DNA of 64,000 bases from Bradyrhizobium tropiciagri (GCF_018130505.1 NZ_JAFCKH010000002.1:496001-560000); one strand, 5' to 3'; positions 1-9,694 are shown, numbered from the stretch's first letter. Translations and numbers: made by a program. The notes: generated from the letters alone by a model not told the origin.

Positions 1-167
1 TGAGAAATGCGCTCCACACGCTGTACGGCGGATTGGAGGCAGCCAAGGGCTCGGGCGTCATCGTGCTCGACCTGCCGCTTCTGGGTGTCGGACTCGAATT
101 GTCCGCCTTCGTCACGCGAGGAAAGATGTACGTTTCGAATCCTTCGCACTGGATCGAGCCGAGCTAG
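1..167 (+). CDS. C-terminal fragment of an unidentified protein
   Basis: The third frame is open from the window edge (first full codon at base 3) to TAG at 165-167, giving 54 residues that start RNALHTLYGG and end SNPSHWIEPS. The alternating hydrophobic stretch VIVLDLPLLGVGLEL looks like a real protein core. The gene starts before the window, so family and length cannot be judged. I do not recognise it. Confidence 0.5.
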   Translation, partial: RNALHTLYGGLEAAKGSGVIVLDLPLLGVGLELSAFVTRGKMYVSNPSHWIEPS

Positions 168-224
168 GGGCTCGGACGAGACTCGCCAAGACTCGTCGCT
201 AGCGCAGAGCGTCAGTCACGATTG

Positions 225-458
225 CTAAACGGGGTAGCGCCACCGCAGAGCGCGACGGACGACAAGCAGCGCCAAAGCGTTTGCCGGAAGGCTGATCCAG
301 AGGATCGTCGGGACTGGCAGCGTGAGGCATGCGTGGATCAGGTAAATGATCTGCCCGAGCAGACCGGCAAGCAGCGCAACTCTGGTCCAGCCCAATCGCG
401 TTCGCGGGACCCAATCATCGGACTCGCCGATTAGATATGCCGCGATCCAGGAGGCCAT
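225..458 (-). CDS. small membrane protein, unknown
   Basis: This is a 77-residue protein with two probable membrane segments, around residues 26-45 (VALLAGLLGQIIYLIHACLT) and 50-67 (PTILWISLPANALALLVV), followed by a basic tail (RRALRWRYPV). That layout suits a small inner-membrane protein. The ribosome binding site is weak. It lies alone on the minus strand between an upstream partial gene and another small membrane ORF. No family is recognised; the segment pattern makes it more convincing than the overlapping plus-strand frames. Confidence 0.5.
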   Translation of the reverse strand: MASWIAAYLIGESDDWVPRTRLGWTRVALLAGLLGQIIYLIHACLTLPVPTILWISLPANALALLVVRRALRWRYPV

Positions 459-612
459 GCTCTACTTTGGGCAGCTGGTCATTCGCGGGCAGTTAAAAAT
501 GATCTTCGATATTGATCAAGCCGGCCTTGGGTCAAACCGCGAATTCTCGTAAACGGTCTGCAAACCTTGTTGCGAAAGAGCCGGTAACTGGCGCGGCCGG
601 CCTCGTGCTACA

Positions 613-852
613 ATGGTGTGCATGTTCCGCACTCGCATCGGCCGCACCTTTATGAAGGCCCTCGTCGTTGGGGGCGCGGGTTTCATCCTTGTGTTCTATA
701 ACCTTTATCTGTTGATTGGGCTGATTGCACTCAACTTGGCATGCATTCCCATGGCTTCAGTCGCCAAGCGGCGCGGATGGGGAGCTGACGGGCGTCTTGC
801 AAGGTATCTCAGTCGTCCGCGATTCGAAGACGCAGGCCGCCGCGCAAGTTAG
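613..852 (+). CDS. small membrane protein, unknown
   Basis: The ORF encodes up to 79 residues with one long hydrophobic stretch (about residues 15-50, ALVVGGAGFILVFYNLYLLI and onward) and a polar, arginine-rich tail. A second start at 652 (MKALVVGG) would remove the first 13 residues and give a membrane segment right after a short N-terminus. TACAAT lies just upstream of 613 and could be a -10 element; if so the start at 652 is likelier. Function unknown. Confidence 0.4.
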   Translation: MVCMFRTRIGRTFMKALVVGGAGFILVFYNLYLLIGLIALNLACIPMASVAKRRGWGADGRLARYLSRPRFEDAGRRAS

Positions 853-1093
853 CAAGGTGACCGAAGCTCCGTTGCGGGGCAGAAGTCAACATCAACCGAA
901 ATCGGCGTCAATCGGCTTCGGGCCAGAAGCTGCCCCTACCCGAAAGCTCTAAATCCACAGCCTGTCGCGCGATTGAGCGCTGTCCAGTTGGCAAGTGTTA
1001 AGGTTCGTTGAGCACAATCTGACGGTGTGTGGGCGCAATCGACCAAGTCTTTGACAGGCGCCGACCTCGTTGGATTGGATGGAGCCATCCGAG

Positions 1094-1603
1094 ATGCAGG
1101 ATGAACAATGGCCGCCTGAGAGCCTGATCGAAATGATGGGCAAACTGAGCGCTGGAGACATGTCCGTACTCGTCGGAGCGGTAGCGGAGCGCGCTTCGAT
1201 GTCGACGACTGTTGGAAGCCGCAACCACGAATTCTGGTGCAAGCTCGCTGAACACGGGCTGTTGAAGGAGGATGATCGTATTCCGATCGCGAAGCTGGCA
1301 GACGTCCGCATCTTCTCTGTCGTCAAAGAAGACGTTGCACGACTTGAGAAGCTCCTGGAAACGTATCGTACCCAGGTGATGCGCGCGAAGATGGGCCAAT
1401 TCTTTGCGGCTGAATGTGAACCGTTTGCCGCGAAGATGGTGGAGCACATCAAGGCTTGCGGGGGTGGTACGCCCGACTTCGTCATCTTGACGGGCTTCCT
1501 CCTTGCATCACTTTTGGCGAAGGGCTACCCGCAACAAGAACCCGCACAAATCATTCAACCGATTGCCGACCTTGCGCGAAAGCGGCTTGCGGGTGAGGTA
1601 TGA
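1094..1603 (+). CDS. hypothetical soluble protein
   Basis: This is an approximately 169-residue, mostly helical soluble protein (MQDEQWPPES through KRLAGEV). I chose ATG 1094 because GGAG lies 9 nt upstream and a TTGACA -35-like hexamer at 1051-1056 would put the transcript start downstream of the alternative starts at 1070 (TTG) and 1079 (ATG). It overlaps the next gene by ATGA (1600-1603), so the two are probably translationally coupled. No family recognised. Confidence 0.55.
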   Translation: MQDEQWPPESLIEMMGKLSAGDMSVLVGAVAERASMSTTVGSRNHEFWCKLAEHGLLKEDDRIPIAKLADVRIFSVVKEDVARLEKLLETYRTQVMRAKMGQFFAAECEPFAAKMVEHIKACGGGTPDFVILTGFLLASLLAKGYPQQEPAQIIQPIADLARKRLAGEV

Positions 1604-1797
1604 CCGGCGGAGGTTTTGGCATCGGTATTTTTGTGGCAGCGCTGGCCAACTACCTTTGCAAGCGCGAAGTCCAAATCACCAAGACTCGGACAATAATGCG
1701 GAGCGAACGTCCAAAGCTCTATTGGGGCTTGATCTCACTTCTCTGCGTTATCATTGCGGCTCTGCTGATATTCGTCTTCGTTCCGTGGCACGGTTAG
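1600..1797 (+). CDS. small two-pass membrane protein, unknown
   Basis: The 65-residue product begins in the ATGA overlap with the preceding gene. It has a short hydrophobic N-terminus (GFGIGIFVAALANYL), a basic middle (KREVQITKTRTIMRSERPK) and a strong C-terminal membrane segment (YWGLISLLCVIIAALLIFVF). The basic loop suggests a cytoplasmic link between two helices. The coupling to the soluble upstream protein hints that they work together; the role is unknown. Confidence 0.55.
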   Translation: MTGGGFGIGIFVAALANYLCKREVQITKTRTIMRSERPKLYWGLISLLCVIIAALLIFVFVPWHG

Positions 1798-1872
1798 AGA
1801 TGTTTGAAGGCAAACTCCAATGGACTTCCCTTGAGTGATGCGCGCGACATGGAGGCTCAATGTGAGAACGCG

Positions 1873-2568
1873 ATGACGAGAACCAAATGGCTGAATATCG
1901 CGGTCGCTTTCGCTCTGATCTCGCGACCGACGATGGCTGCCGTGAATGACGAGCAAGACGACAGGTTTTCGGTTCGTCCGTTCACCTATGTACCATCGTT
2001 GGATACCGCGCCGGTCGATATTCAGATACGCGGCACGCGGTGGCGGGTGCCCAGAAATTTTTTGGAAACTGCGACCCTGGTCAGGTCGGAAGCTCCCGGG
2101 TGGTCAGCAGCCTTACGGATCGTCACGACGCTTTCGACCTTGACCGGAGCAACTCCAAAAACGCTGCGTTGCTTCAAATCTCTCAGCGCTGAAATATGCC
2201 CTGACGGCATCGTCATGCTGGTCCACCGGCCCAGTGTCAGCGCGGAGCGCTGGAACCGGCCCGCTCTCATCGAAGCAGCAAGCGATCCGAGAGACGATCT
2301 TTTTGGCCTGACCAACGTAAAGGCGCAGGTGAGCCTAGGCCGGCAAGACGTTTACGTGTTCTTTGGGGGCTCGTTCGAGAAATCGCCCGTGATCGCATGT
2401 CGCCCGGTGGGCGGCATGGAATTGTTGCAGGACTGTAGTGTTCGCCTTGAGATCGGCGGTGTTCCTCTGAGATACAGCTTCGCACGAAGCCAACTGCCGT
2501 ACTGGCGGCGTATTCACGACGGCGTGGTCTCGATCGTAAGATCGTTCGAAACGAAAGACGGACGGTGA
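1873..2568 (+). CDS. exported hypothetical protein
   Basis: Starting at ATG 1873 the product is 231 residues with a good signal peptide (basic MTRTK, hydrophobic LNIAVAFALISR, cleavage near PTMA-A). Starts at 1804 and 1849 are possible but would bury the signal. The mature part is soluble and has four scattered cysteines (CFKSLSAEIC and ACRPVGGMELLQDC), which could form disulfides in the periplasm. It follows the small membrane protein closely. No family recognised. Confidence 0.55.
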   Translation: MTRTKWLNIAVAFALISRPTMAAVNDEQDDRFSVRPFTYVPSLDTAPVDIQIRGTRWRVPRNFLETATLVRSEAPGWSAALRIVTTLSTLTGATPKTLRCFKSLSAEICPDGIVMLVHRPSVSAERWNRPALIEAASDPRDDLFGLTNVKAQVSLGRQDVYVFFGGSFEKSPVIACRPVGGMELLQDCSVRLEIGGVPLRYSFARSQLPYWRRIHDGVVSIVRSFETKDGR

Positions 2569-2899
2569 GTCCTGCACGTCGAACTGGAGACAAAGGCAAC
2601 GTCTACCGCTGGGGCCGCACGTCCGCTTCGGGTCACATGCGGCTTCGACCTCGGGCGCGGCACCCGGCCGCGGATGCGCGCGCCTGCCGCGACGTAGCAG
2701 CCTGCTTCGACGACACAACCGTCGCGCCCCTCAGTTCCGTCGCCATTGAATGCCTCACATCGCACATCCTGCGCGCTCGCTCAATTTCGGAATAATGAAA
2801 AAATACCCCTGAGTTGCCCGACGCGTCAAGCGCTTTCCGACTGCCGCCGGCCGCCGGCTACTTTGCATGGGGTTGTTTTCGCAGTTTTGCGGACGCGTA
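2569..2899. other. non-coding interval with a probable dispersed repeat
   Basis: No convincing gene is seen here. The segment at about 2812-2882, gagttgcccgacgcg through tactttgcatggggttg, resembles a string I remember as recurring between genes in Bradyrhizobium; that is memory, not a search. Inside it cgccggccgccggc is a GC-rich dyad. The overlapping ORFs in this interval are arginine/proline-rich shadow frames. Confidence 0.3.
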
Positions 2900-4558
2900 C
2901 TATCCCACCGCCTTCGCCGCCGCCCGTCCCGCATTGCGGCCCGAGAACAGGCAGCCGCCGAGGAAGGTGCCCTCCAGCGAGCGATAGCCGTGCACGCCGC
3001 CGCCGCCGAAGCCGGCGGCTTCGCCGGCCGCGTAGAGCCCGCGGATGATCTGGTGATCGTTGCCGAACACACGGGAGTCGAGATCGGTCTCGAAGCCGCC
3101 GAGCGTCTTGCGGGTGAGGATGTTCAGCTTCACCGCGATCAGCGGGCCGTGTTCGGGATCGAGGATGCGATGCGGCTTGGCGGTGCGGATCAGTCTGTCG
3201 CCGATATAGCGGCGCGCATTGTGCAGGTTCATCACCTGCGCGTCCTTGACGTAGGGGTTGGTGATCTCGCGGTCGCGCGCCTCGATCTGGGCCTTGATGT
3301 GGTCGAGCTGCAGGAGGTCGCTGCCGGCGAGCTTGTTCATGGCCGCGACGAGATCGGCGAGGTTGTCGCGCACGATGAAGTCGATGCCGTGCTGCTTGAA
3401 CGCCTCGACCGGCGCCGGCGCGCCCTTGTTGGTGGCGCGCTTGATCGTCATGCGCCAGCTCTTGCCGGTGAGATCCGGGTTCTGCTCGGAGCCGGACAGC
3501 GCGAACTCCTTCTTGATGATGCTCTGGGTCAGGACGAACCACGAATAGTCGTAGCCGGTGCCCATGATGTAATGCAGTTGTCCGAGCGTGTCGGAGCCCG
3601 GGAACAGCGGCGCCGGCAGCCGCTTGCCGGTCGCGTCGAACCACATCGATGACGGGCCGGGCAGGATCCGGATGCCGTGGCGCGGCCAGATCGGGTTCCA
3701 GTTCTGGATGCCCTCGACATAGTGCCACATGCGGTCGCGGTTGATCAGCCGCGCGCCGGCCGCCTCGGTGATCCCGATCATGCGGCCGTCGACATGCTCC
3801 GGCACGCCGGAGATCATGAATTTCGGTGGCGCGCCGAGCCGCTGCGGCCAGTTCTGCCGCACCAGGTCATGATTGCCGCCGATGCCGCCGGAAGCGACGA
3901 TGATTGCCTGTGCGCGCAGCGTGAAGTCGCCGACGACGTTGCGCGAGGAGCTCTTGCCGCGCTCGACGCTATCAGGTTCCAGGATCACGCCGCTGACGCC
4001 GTCGACCGCGCCGTTGCTGACGCTGAGCGCATCGACACGATGGCGAAACCTGAAGATCAACCGTCCGCTCTTCGCCGCCTCGCGCGCGCGTCGCTCGAAC
4101 GGCTCGACGATGCCGGGGCCGGTGCCCCAGGTGACGTGGAAGCGCGGCACCGAATTGCCGTGGCCCATCGCATCATAGCCGCCGCGTTCGGCCCAGCCGA
4201 CGACCGGGAAAATACGGTGTCCCATCGCGCGCAGCCAGTCGCGCTTCTCGCCGGCGGCGAAGCCGACATAGGCCTCGGCCCATTGCCGCGGCCAGTGATC
4301 CTCCTCGCGGTCGAAGCCCGCGGTGCCGATCCAGTCCTGCAGCGCGAGGTCGAACGAGTCCTTGATGCCGAGCCGGCGCTGTTCCGGTGAATCAACGAGG
4401 AATAGGCCACCGAACGACCAGAACGCCTGGCCGCCGAGGTTTTGCTCCCCCTCCTGGTCGAGCACGATGACGCGCTTGCCGGCGTCGGCGATCTCGGTCG
4501 CCGCGACCAAACCCGCGAGTCCCGCGCCAACCACGATCACATCTGCATCGTCAGCCAT
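2900..4558 (-). CDS. FAD-binding dehydrogenase (fumarate reductase/KstD-like flavoprotein)
   Basis: The 552-residue protein begins MADDADVIVVGAGLAGLVAA, an N-terminal FAD-binding Rossmann motif (GAGLAG at about residues 11-16). A second FAD-contact region, LYAAGEAAGFGGGGVHGYRS, is near the C-terminus, as in the FAD_binding_2 family that includes fumarate reductase and 3-ketosteroid dehydrogenase. The start is placed at 4558, not the upstream 4600, because GGGGGAAC precedes this ATG at good spacing and the Rossmann fold then starts at residue 5. The substrate is unknown; a redox role on a carboxylic acid or steroid-like compound is inference. Confidence 0.85.
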   Translation of the reverse strand: MADDADVIVVGAGLAGLVAATEIADAGKRVIVLDQEGEQNLGGQAFWSFGGLFLVDSPEQRRLGIKDSFDLALQDWIGTAGFDREEDHWPRQWAEAYVGFAAGEKRDWLRAMGHRIFPVVGWAERGGYDAMGHGNSVPRFHVTWGTGPGIVEPFERRAREAAKSGRLIFRFRHRVDALSVSNGAVDGVSGVILEPDSVERGKSSSRNVVGDFTLRAQAIIVASGGIGGNHDLVRQNWPQRLGAPPKFMISGVPEHVDGRMIGITEAAGARLINRDRMWHYVEGIQNWNPIWPRHGIRILPGPSSMWFDATGKRLPAPLFPGSDTLGQLHYIMGTGYDYSWFVLTQSIIKKEFALSGSEQNPDLTGKSWRMTIKRATNKGAPAPVEAFKQHGIDFIVRDNLADLVAAMNKLAGSDLLQLDHIKAQIEARDREITNPYVKDAQVMNLHNARRYIGDRLIRTAKPHRILDPEHGPLIAVKLNILTRKTLGGFETDLDSRVFGNDHQIIRGLYAAGEAAGFGGGGVHGYRSLEGTFLGGCLFSGRNAGRAAAKAVG

Positions 4559-4836
4559 TTGATGTTCCCCCAGACCCGCATTGATTGAAGACTGCGGCAT
4601 CGCACGCGGTCAACGTCAAAGGGCGCTTGCCTGTGGCGGCGCGGCCTCAAACGGTTGCGGCATGTTGTTCCAGTTTGGGACCTATCAACAGGTCACTGCA
4701 GCGCGCGCGCAACACCCAATTTGAATTTGTTTTGACCGGCTTCGCTCGTCTGGACAAAAATCGTCTGTCGCAACACGCTCACGCCCATCTTGCATCACAA
4801 GACAAACAGATTCGGTTTCGACTGGGGCTGGTCAAA

Positions 4837-5307
4837 ATGAAGTTGATGACGGGGTTGCTCGCTGCGGTTCTCCTGCTGGCGGGAATGGGGGCGTCGCAAG
4901 CTGTGGTCAGGATCGCCGACGATCGCGGCGGCAAGATCGGAACCTACGTCGACAGATTCCAGGACCTGCGCACCTCGGGCGAGACCGTCATCATCGACGG
5001 GCTCTGCGCCTCGGCCTGCACCATCGTGCTCGGCAAGGTTCCGCACGACCGGATCTGCGTCACCTCGCACGCCACGCTCGGCTTTCATGCCGCCTGGGAT
5101 TACGGCGATGACGGCCGCGCCGTCACCAATCCCGAAGCGACCCACATGCTCTATCTGATGTATCCGCCTGCGGTGCGGAAATGGATATCGGCCCGCGGCG
5201 GGCTGACCCGGCGGATGATCTTCCTGCGCGGCAAGCAATTGCAGGCGCTCTACCGGCCGTGCTTCTACGACGCCCAGGCCTCGGCGAACAAACCGTCCTC
5301 GCGCTGA
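4837..5307 (+). CDS. periplasmic ClpP-like (COG3904-type) protein
   Basis: From ATG 4837 the product is 156 residues with a signal peptide (MKLMTGLLAAVLLLAGMGASQA). The mature part has the GLCASACTIVLG segment typical of the ClpP/crotonase-like periplasmic family, in which the serine after CA sits at the catalytic position, and a later LGFHAAWD. The ORF stays open upstream to 4585, but that extension has no signal and no homologous feel. A second, membrane-anchored family member lies at 46120-46968. The proteolytic role is inferred from the fold and unproven. Confidence 0.65.
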   Translation: MKLMTGLLAAVLLLAGMGASQAVVRIADDRGGKIGTYVDRFQDLRTSGETVIIDGLCASACTIVLGKVPHDRICVTSHATLGFHAAWDYGDDGRAVTNPEATHMLYLMYPPAVRKWISARGGLTRRMIFLRGKQLQALYRPCFYDAQASANKPSSR

Positions 5308-5384
5308 CTCGCTGGCCGATTCGCTTCGGTGCGTATTTTAGGGCAGGGCCGGGATTGCACGTCCTCGCCATGATTTGACGGCAC

Positions 5385-5627
5385 GTGGTGGCCATGATGC
5401 TTGCCGCCAGCGGGAACCCGGCCTATCTCAGCCCCATGGTTCAGCCGATGTCAGCCCAGCCTCACGATGTCGCCGCTCCGGCGCAGGGCTGGGTGGCGTC
5501 GGCGATCCTGTGGGGCGCTGCCGGGATCGGCGGGCTGGTCCTGCTTGCCGCCGCCGCGCTCTGGTTCCACTTCGGGACCGCGGTCTTCTTCGAGATGATC
5601 GCCGCCGGCGTCTCCGCCTGCTTCTGA
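5385..5627 (+). CDS. small single-pass membrane protein upstream of the SCO gene
   Basis: This 80-residue ORF has one strong membrane segment (about residues 37-62, GWVASAILWGAAGIGGLVLL and onward). It ends 18 bases before the SCO1 gene, suggesting an operon with copper/oxidase assembly. The start is uncertain: GTG 5385, ATG 5394 or ATG 5436 all keep the membrane segment. No family recognised; the SCO neighbour hints at a respiratory-membrane role. Confidence 0.55.
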   Translation: MVAMMLAASGNPAYLSPMVQPMSAQPHDVAAPAQGWVASAILWGAAGIGGLVLLAAAALWFHFGTAVFFEMIAAGVSACF

Positions 5628-5645
5628 CAAGGACGTATCGACATC

Positions 5646-6236
5646 ATGCCCCGGACCGCTCGCCCGCTGGTGATCTTCGCCGCCTTCGCCGCCAGCCTCG
5701 CGGTCGGCCTGTTCATCACGCTGTGGCTGGTCGGCGGCCTGCGCACGGTCGCCGCGCCGTCGGCGATTGGCGGGCCGTTCCAGCTCACTGACCAGACCGG
5801 CCAAGCCGTCACCGAGAAGGACCTCAAGGGCAAACCGACGCTGATCTTCTTCGGTTTCACCCATTGTCCCGACGTCTGCCCGACCTCGCTGTTCGAGATC
5901 TCGGAGGTCTTGAAGGCGATGGGCAAGGATGCGGACCGGGTGAACGCCTATTTCGTCTCGGTCGATCCCGAGCGCGACACCCAGGGCGCGATGAAGGACT
6001 ACCTGTCCAGCTTCGATCCGCATTTGAAGGGCCTGACCGGCGATCCCGCCGCGATCGCCAAGGTGCTGTCGGCCTATCGCGTCTACGCCAAGAAGGTGCC
6101 GCTCAAGGATGGCGACTACACGATGGACCACACCGCGCTGATCTATCTGATGGACCGCGACGGCAATTTCGTTTCGCCGTTCAACCTGAAGCGCACGCCC
6201 CAGGAGGCGGCGACCGACCTGAAACGGTACCTCTGA
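5646..6236 (+). CDS. SCO1/SenC family copper chaperone
   Basis: The 196-residue protein has an N-terminal membrane anchor (residues 8-30) and a thioredoxin-like domain. The copper-binding CxxxC is C74/C78 (THCPDVCPT) and the partner histidine is H162 (MDHTA), the full ligand set of SCO proteins. These deliver copper to the CuA centre of cytochrome c oxidase on the periplasmic side. VSVDPERDT is also a family hallmark. Length is normal and AGGA-like bases precede the start. The small membrane gene just upstream is probably cotranscribed. Confidence 0.92.
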   Translation: MPRTARPLVIFAAFAASLAVGLFITLWLVGGLRTVAAPSAIGGPFQLTDQTGQAVTEKDLKGKPTLIFFGFTHCPDVCPTSLFEISEVLKAMGKDADRVNAYFVSVDPERDTQGAMKDYLSSFDPHLKGLTGDPAAIAKVLSAYRVYAKKVPLKDGDYTMDHTALIYLMDRDGNFVSPFNLKRTPQEAATDLKRYL

Positions 6237-6330
6237 TCGCCGTTTCGAGGGCAGAATTAACCTAATCGGCGCTCGCCTCAGGCGCCGGATGGTCTATAAG
6301 GCCGTCCAATTTCCTTGAAATTGCTGGTTT

Positions 6331-7347
6331 ATGCCGATTCAGTCCGCCCGATCCCCTGCCGTCCGCTCGCGCCAGCGCCGTCTGGCCGCGGGGCTGATCG
6401 TGGCTGCACTGCTGGCCTCAGGGGTATCCGCAACGGCGCAGACGCAACCCCCCGCCGCCAAGACGGCGCCCGCTCCAGCCCCGTCCGCAACTCCGGCCCC
6501 AGCGCCGGCGGTTCCGGCATCGCCGCCCGCAGCGGCCTCGCCGCCGACGCAGCTTCCTCCGAAGCCCGCCGCCCAGGCCGCGCCGCAGGCGGTGCCGGGC
6601 TTCTGGGACCCGCGACGCCGGCCGGAACGGCCGGATCTGTCGCGGCTCACCGTGATCCGCTTCCTGACCGAGACCGACTATCCGCCGTTCAACTTCACCG
6701 GCCCCGACGGCAATCCGGCCGGCTTCAACGTCGACCTGGCGCGCGCGCTCTGCGACGAGATCAAGGTCACCTGCACCATCCAGATGCGGCGCTTCGAGAC
6801 GCTGGTCGATGCGCTCGCCACCAACCGGGGCGATGCCATCATCGCCTCGATGGCGGTGACGCCGCAGCTCCGCGCCAAGGTCGATTTCACCGATCCCTAT
6901 TACCGTGCGCCGGCGCGCTTCGTGTCGCGCCGCGACGGCGTGATGCCGGAGATCCGCCCGGAATATCTCGAGGGCAAGAAGGTCGGCGTGATCGGCGGCA
7001 CCTCGCACGAGGCCTACCTGAAGGCGATGTTCACCGACGCCGAGATCCACGCCTATCCGAACGATGACGCCTTGCGCGCAGCGCTGCGCCGCGGCGAGGT
7101 CGACTTCATCTTCGGCGATGCGATCTCGCTGGCGTTCTGGATCAATGGCACCGACTCGGCCGAATGCTGCGCGTTCTCCGGCGGCCCCTTCGTCGAGAGC
7201 CGCTATTTCGGTGAGGGCGTCGGGATCGCGGTCCGCAAGGGCAACGACCTGCTGCGGCAGTCGCTGAACTGGGCGCTGTTCCGGATCTGGGAAAAAGGCC
7301 GCTTCACCGACCTGTGGCTGCGCTACTTCTCGATCAGCCCGTTCTGA
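6331..7347 (+). CDS. ABC transporter substrate-binding protein (amino-acid type)
   Basis: The 338-residue protein has an N-terminal signal/anchor (about residues 18-36). Next is an unusual proline/alanine-rich linker (about residues 40-90, repeated PAP/ASPP units), then a family 3 solute-binding fold: LTETDYPPFNFTGPDGNPAGFNVDLA is near the start and DALATNRGDAIIASM follows. The family binds polar amino acids in the periplasm. No permease or ATPase gene is nearby, so its transporter partner is elsewhere or it acts as an orphan sensor. The linker suggests it is held away from the membrane. Confidence 0.85.
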   Translation: MPIQSARSPAVRSRQRRLAAGLIVAALLASGVSATAQTQPPAAKTAPAPAPSATPAPAPAVPASPPAAASPPTQLPPKPAAQAAPQAVPGFWDPRRRPERPDLSRLTVIRFLTETDYPPFNFTGPDGNPAGFNVDLARALCDEIKVTCTIQMRRFETLVDALATNRGDAIIASMAVTPQLRAKVDFTDPYYRAPARFVSRRDGVMPEIRPEYLEGKKVGVIGGTSHEAYLKAMFTDAEIHAYPNDDALRAALRRGEVDFIFGDAISLAFWINGTDSAECCAFSGGPFVESRYFGEGVGIAVRKGNDLLRQSLNWALFRIWEKGRFTDLWLRYFSISPF

Positions 7348-7351
7348 CCAC

Positions 7352-7432
7352 GTCATTCCGGGGCGATGCGTAGCATCGAACCCGGAATCTCGAGATTCCG
7401 GGTCTGGTGCTTCCGCACCATCCCGGAATGAC
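7352..7432. repeat. dispersed palindrome, 'gtcattccggg' family
   Basis: The ends gtcattccggg and cccggaatgac are inverted copies and the centre holds nested dyads (gatgcgtagcatc; cccggaatctcgagattccggg; ggtgcttccgcacc). It lies between the binding protein and lysS and could fold as a long branched hairpin in RNA. It is of REP-like type. Confidence 0.75.
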
Positions 7433-7506
7433 GACGACCTCCACTTGTTTTGCATTTTGCCGCGAAAGCGTTAGTTTTGCGGCCTTTTTGGAGAGAGCCT
7501 GAGGAA

Positions 7507-9147
7507 ATGTCCGTGATTGATCCTGCCGCCAGCCCGAGCGACCTGCGCGCGCTCGCCGAACAATCCAACGCCTGGCCGTTCGAGCAGGCGAAAGCGATTG
7601 TGGCGCGGCTGAAGAAAAATCCAAAGGACGAGGTGCTGTTCGAGACCGGTTACGGCCCGTCGGGCCTGCCGCATATCGGCACCTTCGGCGAGGTGGCGCG
7701 CACCACGATGGTGCGCCATGCCTTCCGCGTGCTCACCGAGGACAAGATCAGGACGCGCCTGCTCGCCTTCTCCGACGACATGGACGGCCTGCGCAAGGTG
7801 CCTGACAACGTGCCGAACAAGGAGCTGCTGGAGCAGAATCTCGGCAAGCCGCTCACCAAGGTGCCCGATCCGTTCGGCACCCATTCGAGCTTCGGTGCGC
7901 ACAACAATGCGCGGCTGCGCGCATTTCTCGACCAGTTCGGCTTCGACTACGAGTTCGCGAGTTCGACCGAATATTACACCTCCGGCAAGTTCGACGCCGC
8001 GCTGCTGCGCATGCTGGAGCGGATCGAGAAGGTGATGGCGATCATGCTGCCCTCGCTGCGCGAGGAGCGCGCGGCGAGCTACTCGCCGTTCCTGCCGATC
8101 TGCCCGCGCACCGGGACGGTGCTGTACGTTCCGGTGACGGCGCACGATGCCAAGGCCGGCACGATCTCCTACGAGGACCCCGACAGCAAGGAGAGCATCA
8201 CCGTTCCCGTCACCGGCGGCCATTGCAAGCTGCAATGGAAGCCGGACTGGGCGATGCGCTGGTACGCGCTCGCCGTCGACTATGAAATGGCCGGCAAGGA
8301 CCTGATCGACTCGGTCAAGCTGTCGGGCAAGATCTGCGCGGCGCTCGGCGGCACGCCGCCGGAAGGCTTCAATTACGAGCTGTTCCTCGACGAGAAGGGC
8401 CAGAAGATCTCGAAGTCGAAGGGCAACGGCCTGACCATCGACGAATGGCTGCGCTACGCCTCGCCGGAGTCGCTGTCGCTGTTCATGTATCGCGAGCCGA
8501 AGGCGGCGAAGCGGCTGTATTTCGACGTCATCCCGCGCAATGTCGACGAGTACCAGCAGTTCCTCGACGGCTTCACGCGGCAGGAAGCGCGGCAGCAGCT
8601 GCAGAACCCGGTCTGGCACGTCCATTCCGGCAAACCGCCGCAGGCCGACATGCCCGTCACCTTCCAACTGCTGCTGACGCTGGTGTCGTCGTCGAATGCG
8701 GAGAATGCCGCGACGCTGTGGGGCTTCATTGGCCGCTATCGCCCCGGCGTGACGCCGCAGACGCACCCGAAGCTCGATGCGATGGTCGGCTACGCCATCA
8801 ACTACTATCGCGACTTCGTGGCGCCGACGAAGCAGTTCCGCGAGCCGACCGAGGGCGAGCGCGCCGCGCTGCAGGATTTGCGCGATGCGCTGGCCAACAT
8901 GCAGGCAGGTGCGAGCGCGGAAGACATCCAGAACGTCGTCTACGAGATCGGCCGCCGCGAGCCGTTCCTCGACATGGTGAAGAAGGGCAAGGACGGCCGC
9001 CCCGGCGTCTCGCTCGACTGGTTCAACATGCTGTACCAGGTGCTGCTCGGCCAGGAGAAGGGCCCGCGCTTCGGCTCCTTCGTCGCGGTCTACGGCGTGC
9101 AGAACGCCGTCAACATGATCGACGGCGCGCTGGCGCGGTCGTCGTGA
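7507..9147 (+). CDS. lysS: lysine--tRNA ligase, class I
   Basis: The 546-residue enzyme charges tRNA-Lys. It is the class I form: HIGT replaces HIGH at residues 56-59 ([10 protein letters not shown]) and KISKS is at 300-304. Class II LysRS lacks both. Class I LysRS is common in archaea and alphaproteobacteria, which fits the host. The start is ATG 7507 with GAGG six bases upstream; the open frame reaches back to 7450 without features. Length is normal for bacterial class I enzymes. Confidence 0.93.
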   Translation: MSVIDPAASPSDLRALAEQSNAWPFEQAKAIVARLKKNPKDEVLFETGYGPSGLPHIGTFGEVARTTMVRHAFRVLTEDKIRTRLLAFSDDMDGLRKVPDNVPNKELLEQNLGKPLTKVPDPFGTHSSFGAHNNARLRAFLDQFGFDYEFASSTEYYTSGKFDAALLRMLERIEKVMAIMLPSLREERAASYSPFLPICPRTGTVLYVPVTAHDAKAGTISYEDPDSKESITVPVTGGHCKLQWKPDWAMRWYALAVDYEMAGKDLIDSVKLSGKICAALGGTPPEGFNYELFLDEKGQKISKSKGNGLTIDEWLRYASPESLSLFMYREPKAAKRLYFDVIPRNVDEYQQFLDGFTRQEARQQLQNPVWHVHSGKPPQADMPVTFQLLLTLVSSSNAENAATLWGFIGRYRPGVTPQTHPKLDAMVGYAINYYRDFVAPTKQFREPTEGERAALQDLRDALANMQAGASAEDIQNVVYEIGRREPFLDMVKKGKDGRPGVSLDWFNMLYQVLLGQEKGPRFGSFVAVYGVQNAVNMIDGALARSS

Positions 9148-9195
9148 CGGTCGGGTAGGCGGGCACGCTCTCGCTTTGCCCACCCTCCCTTCTGC

Positions 9196-9280
9196 GTAGC
9201 CCGGATGCAGCGAAGCGAAATCCGGGAGTCGCGCGCGCGGTCCCACTGCCCCGGATTGCGTTTCGCTCCATCCGGGCTAC
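9196..9280. repeat. dispersed palindrome, 'gtagcccggatg' family
   Basis: gtagcccggatgcagcgaag at the left pairs with cgctccatccgggctac at the right around a variable centre. The same element recurs at 9695, 15245, 57522, 61141 and 62267 in this window. It lies between the convergent ends of lysS and the small exported protein and may act as a bidirectional stop. Confidence 0.85.
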
Positions 9281-9285
9281 GGGTG

Positions 9286-9612
9286 CTAGAACGGATTGGT
9301 TCGGCGGCAGGCGGAGACGATCGCTTCGGCGGCCTGATTGCCCTGCACCCCTGATAATTCCCGCACGAGGCAGACGTAGTAACCCTTGCTGCGTTCGTTC
9401 AACAGCGAATCGCCGTTGAGCGCGAGCCAGTTGCAGGCAGAACGGATGGTCTGCACCGCAAAGGCGGACCGCGTATCCCGGATGGCCGACAGCTCGCAGC
9501 GCGCCTGCGCTTCCGTGGCGGAATCCGCCATCAGGGACGTTGCGGACGAGGTGAGCGTTGCCACCGCCATGGTCGCTTGAATGGCAAGCCGTCTCACGGT
9601 CTCTCGGGACAT
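9286..9612 (-). CDS. small exported cysteine-containing protein
   Basis: The 108-residue product starts at ATG 9612, with GGAG about 8 bases upstream. It has a signal peptide (MSRETVRRLAIQATMAVATL, cleavage near SLMA-D). The mature part has four cysteines (ARCELS, SACNWL, YVCLVR, SACRRT), probably forming two disulfides in the periplasm. A longer frame up to 9678 lacks a signal. The family is not named here; the role is unknown. Confidence 0.6.
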   Translation of the reverse strand: MSRETVRRLAIQATMAVATLTSSATSLMADSATEAQARCELSAIRDTRSAFAVQTIRSACNWLALNGDSLLNERSKGYYVCLVRELSGVQGNQAAEAIVSACRRTNPF

Positions 9613-9694
9613 CAGCCGCTCCAATTCCAGTGTGGCGTCTCTCATACACGAGATGCCGGCCGACACCAGCGTGACCAACGGTCGATGAACAAGC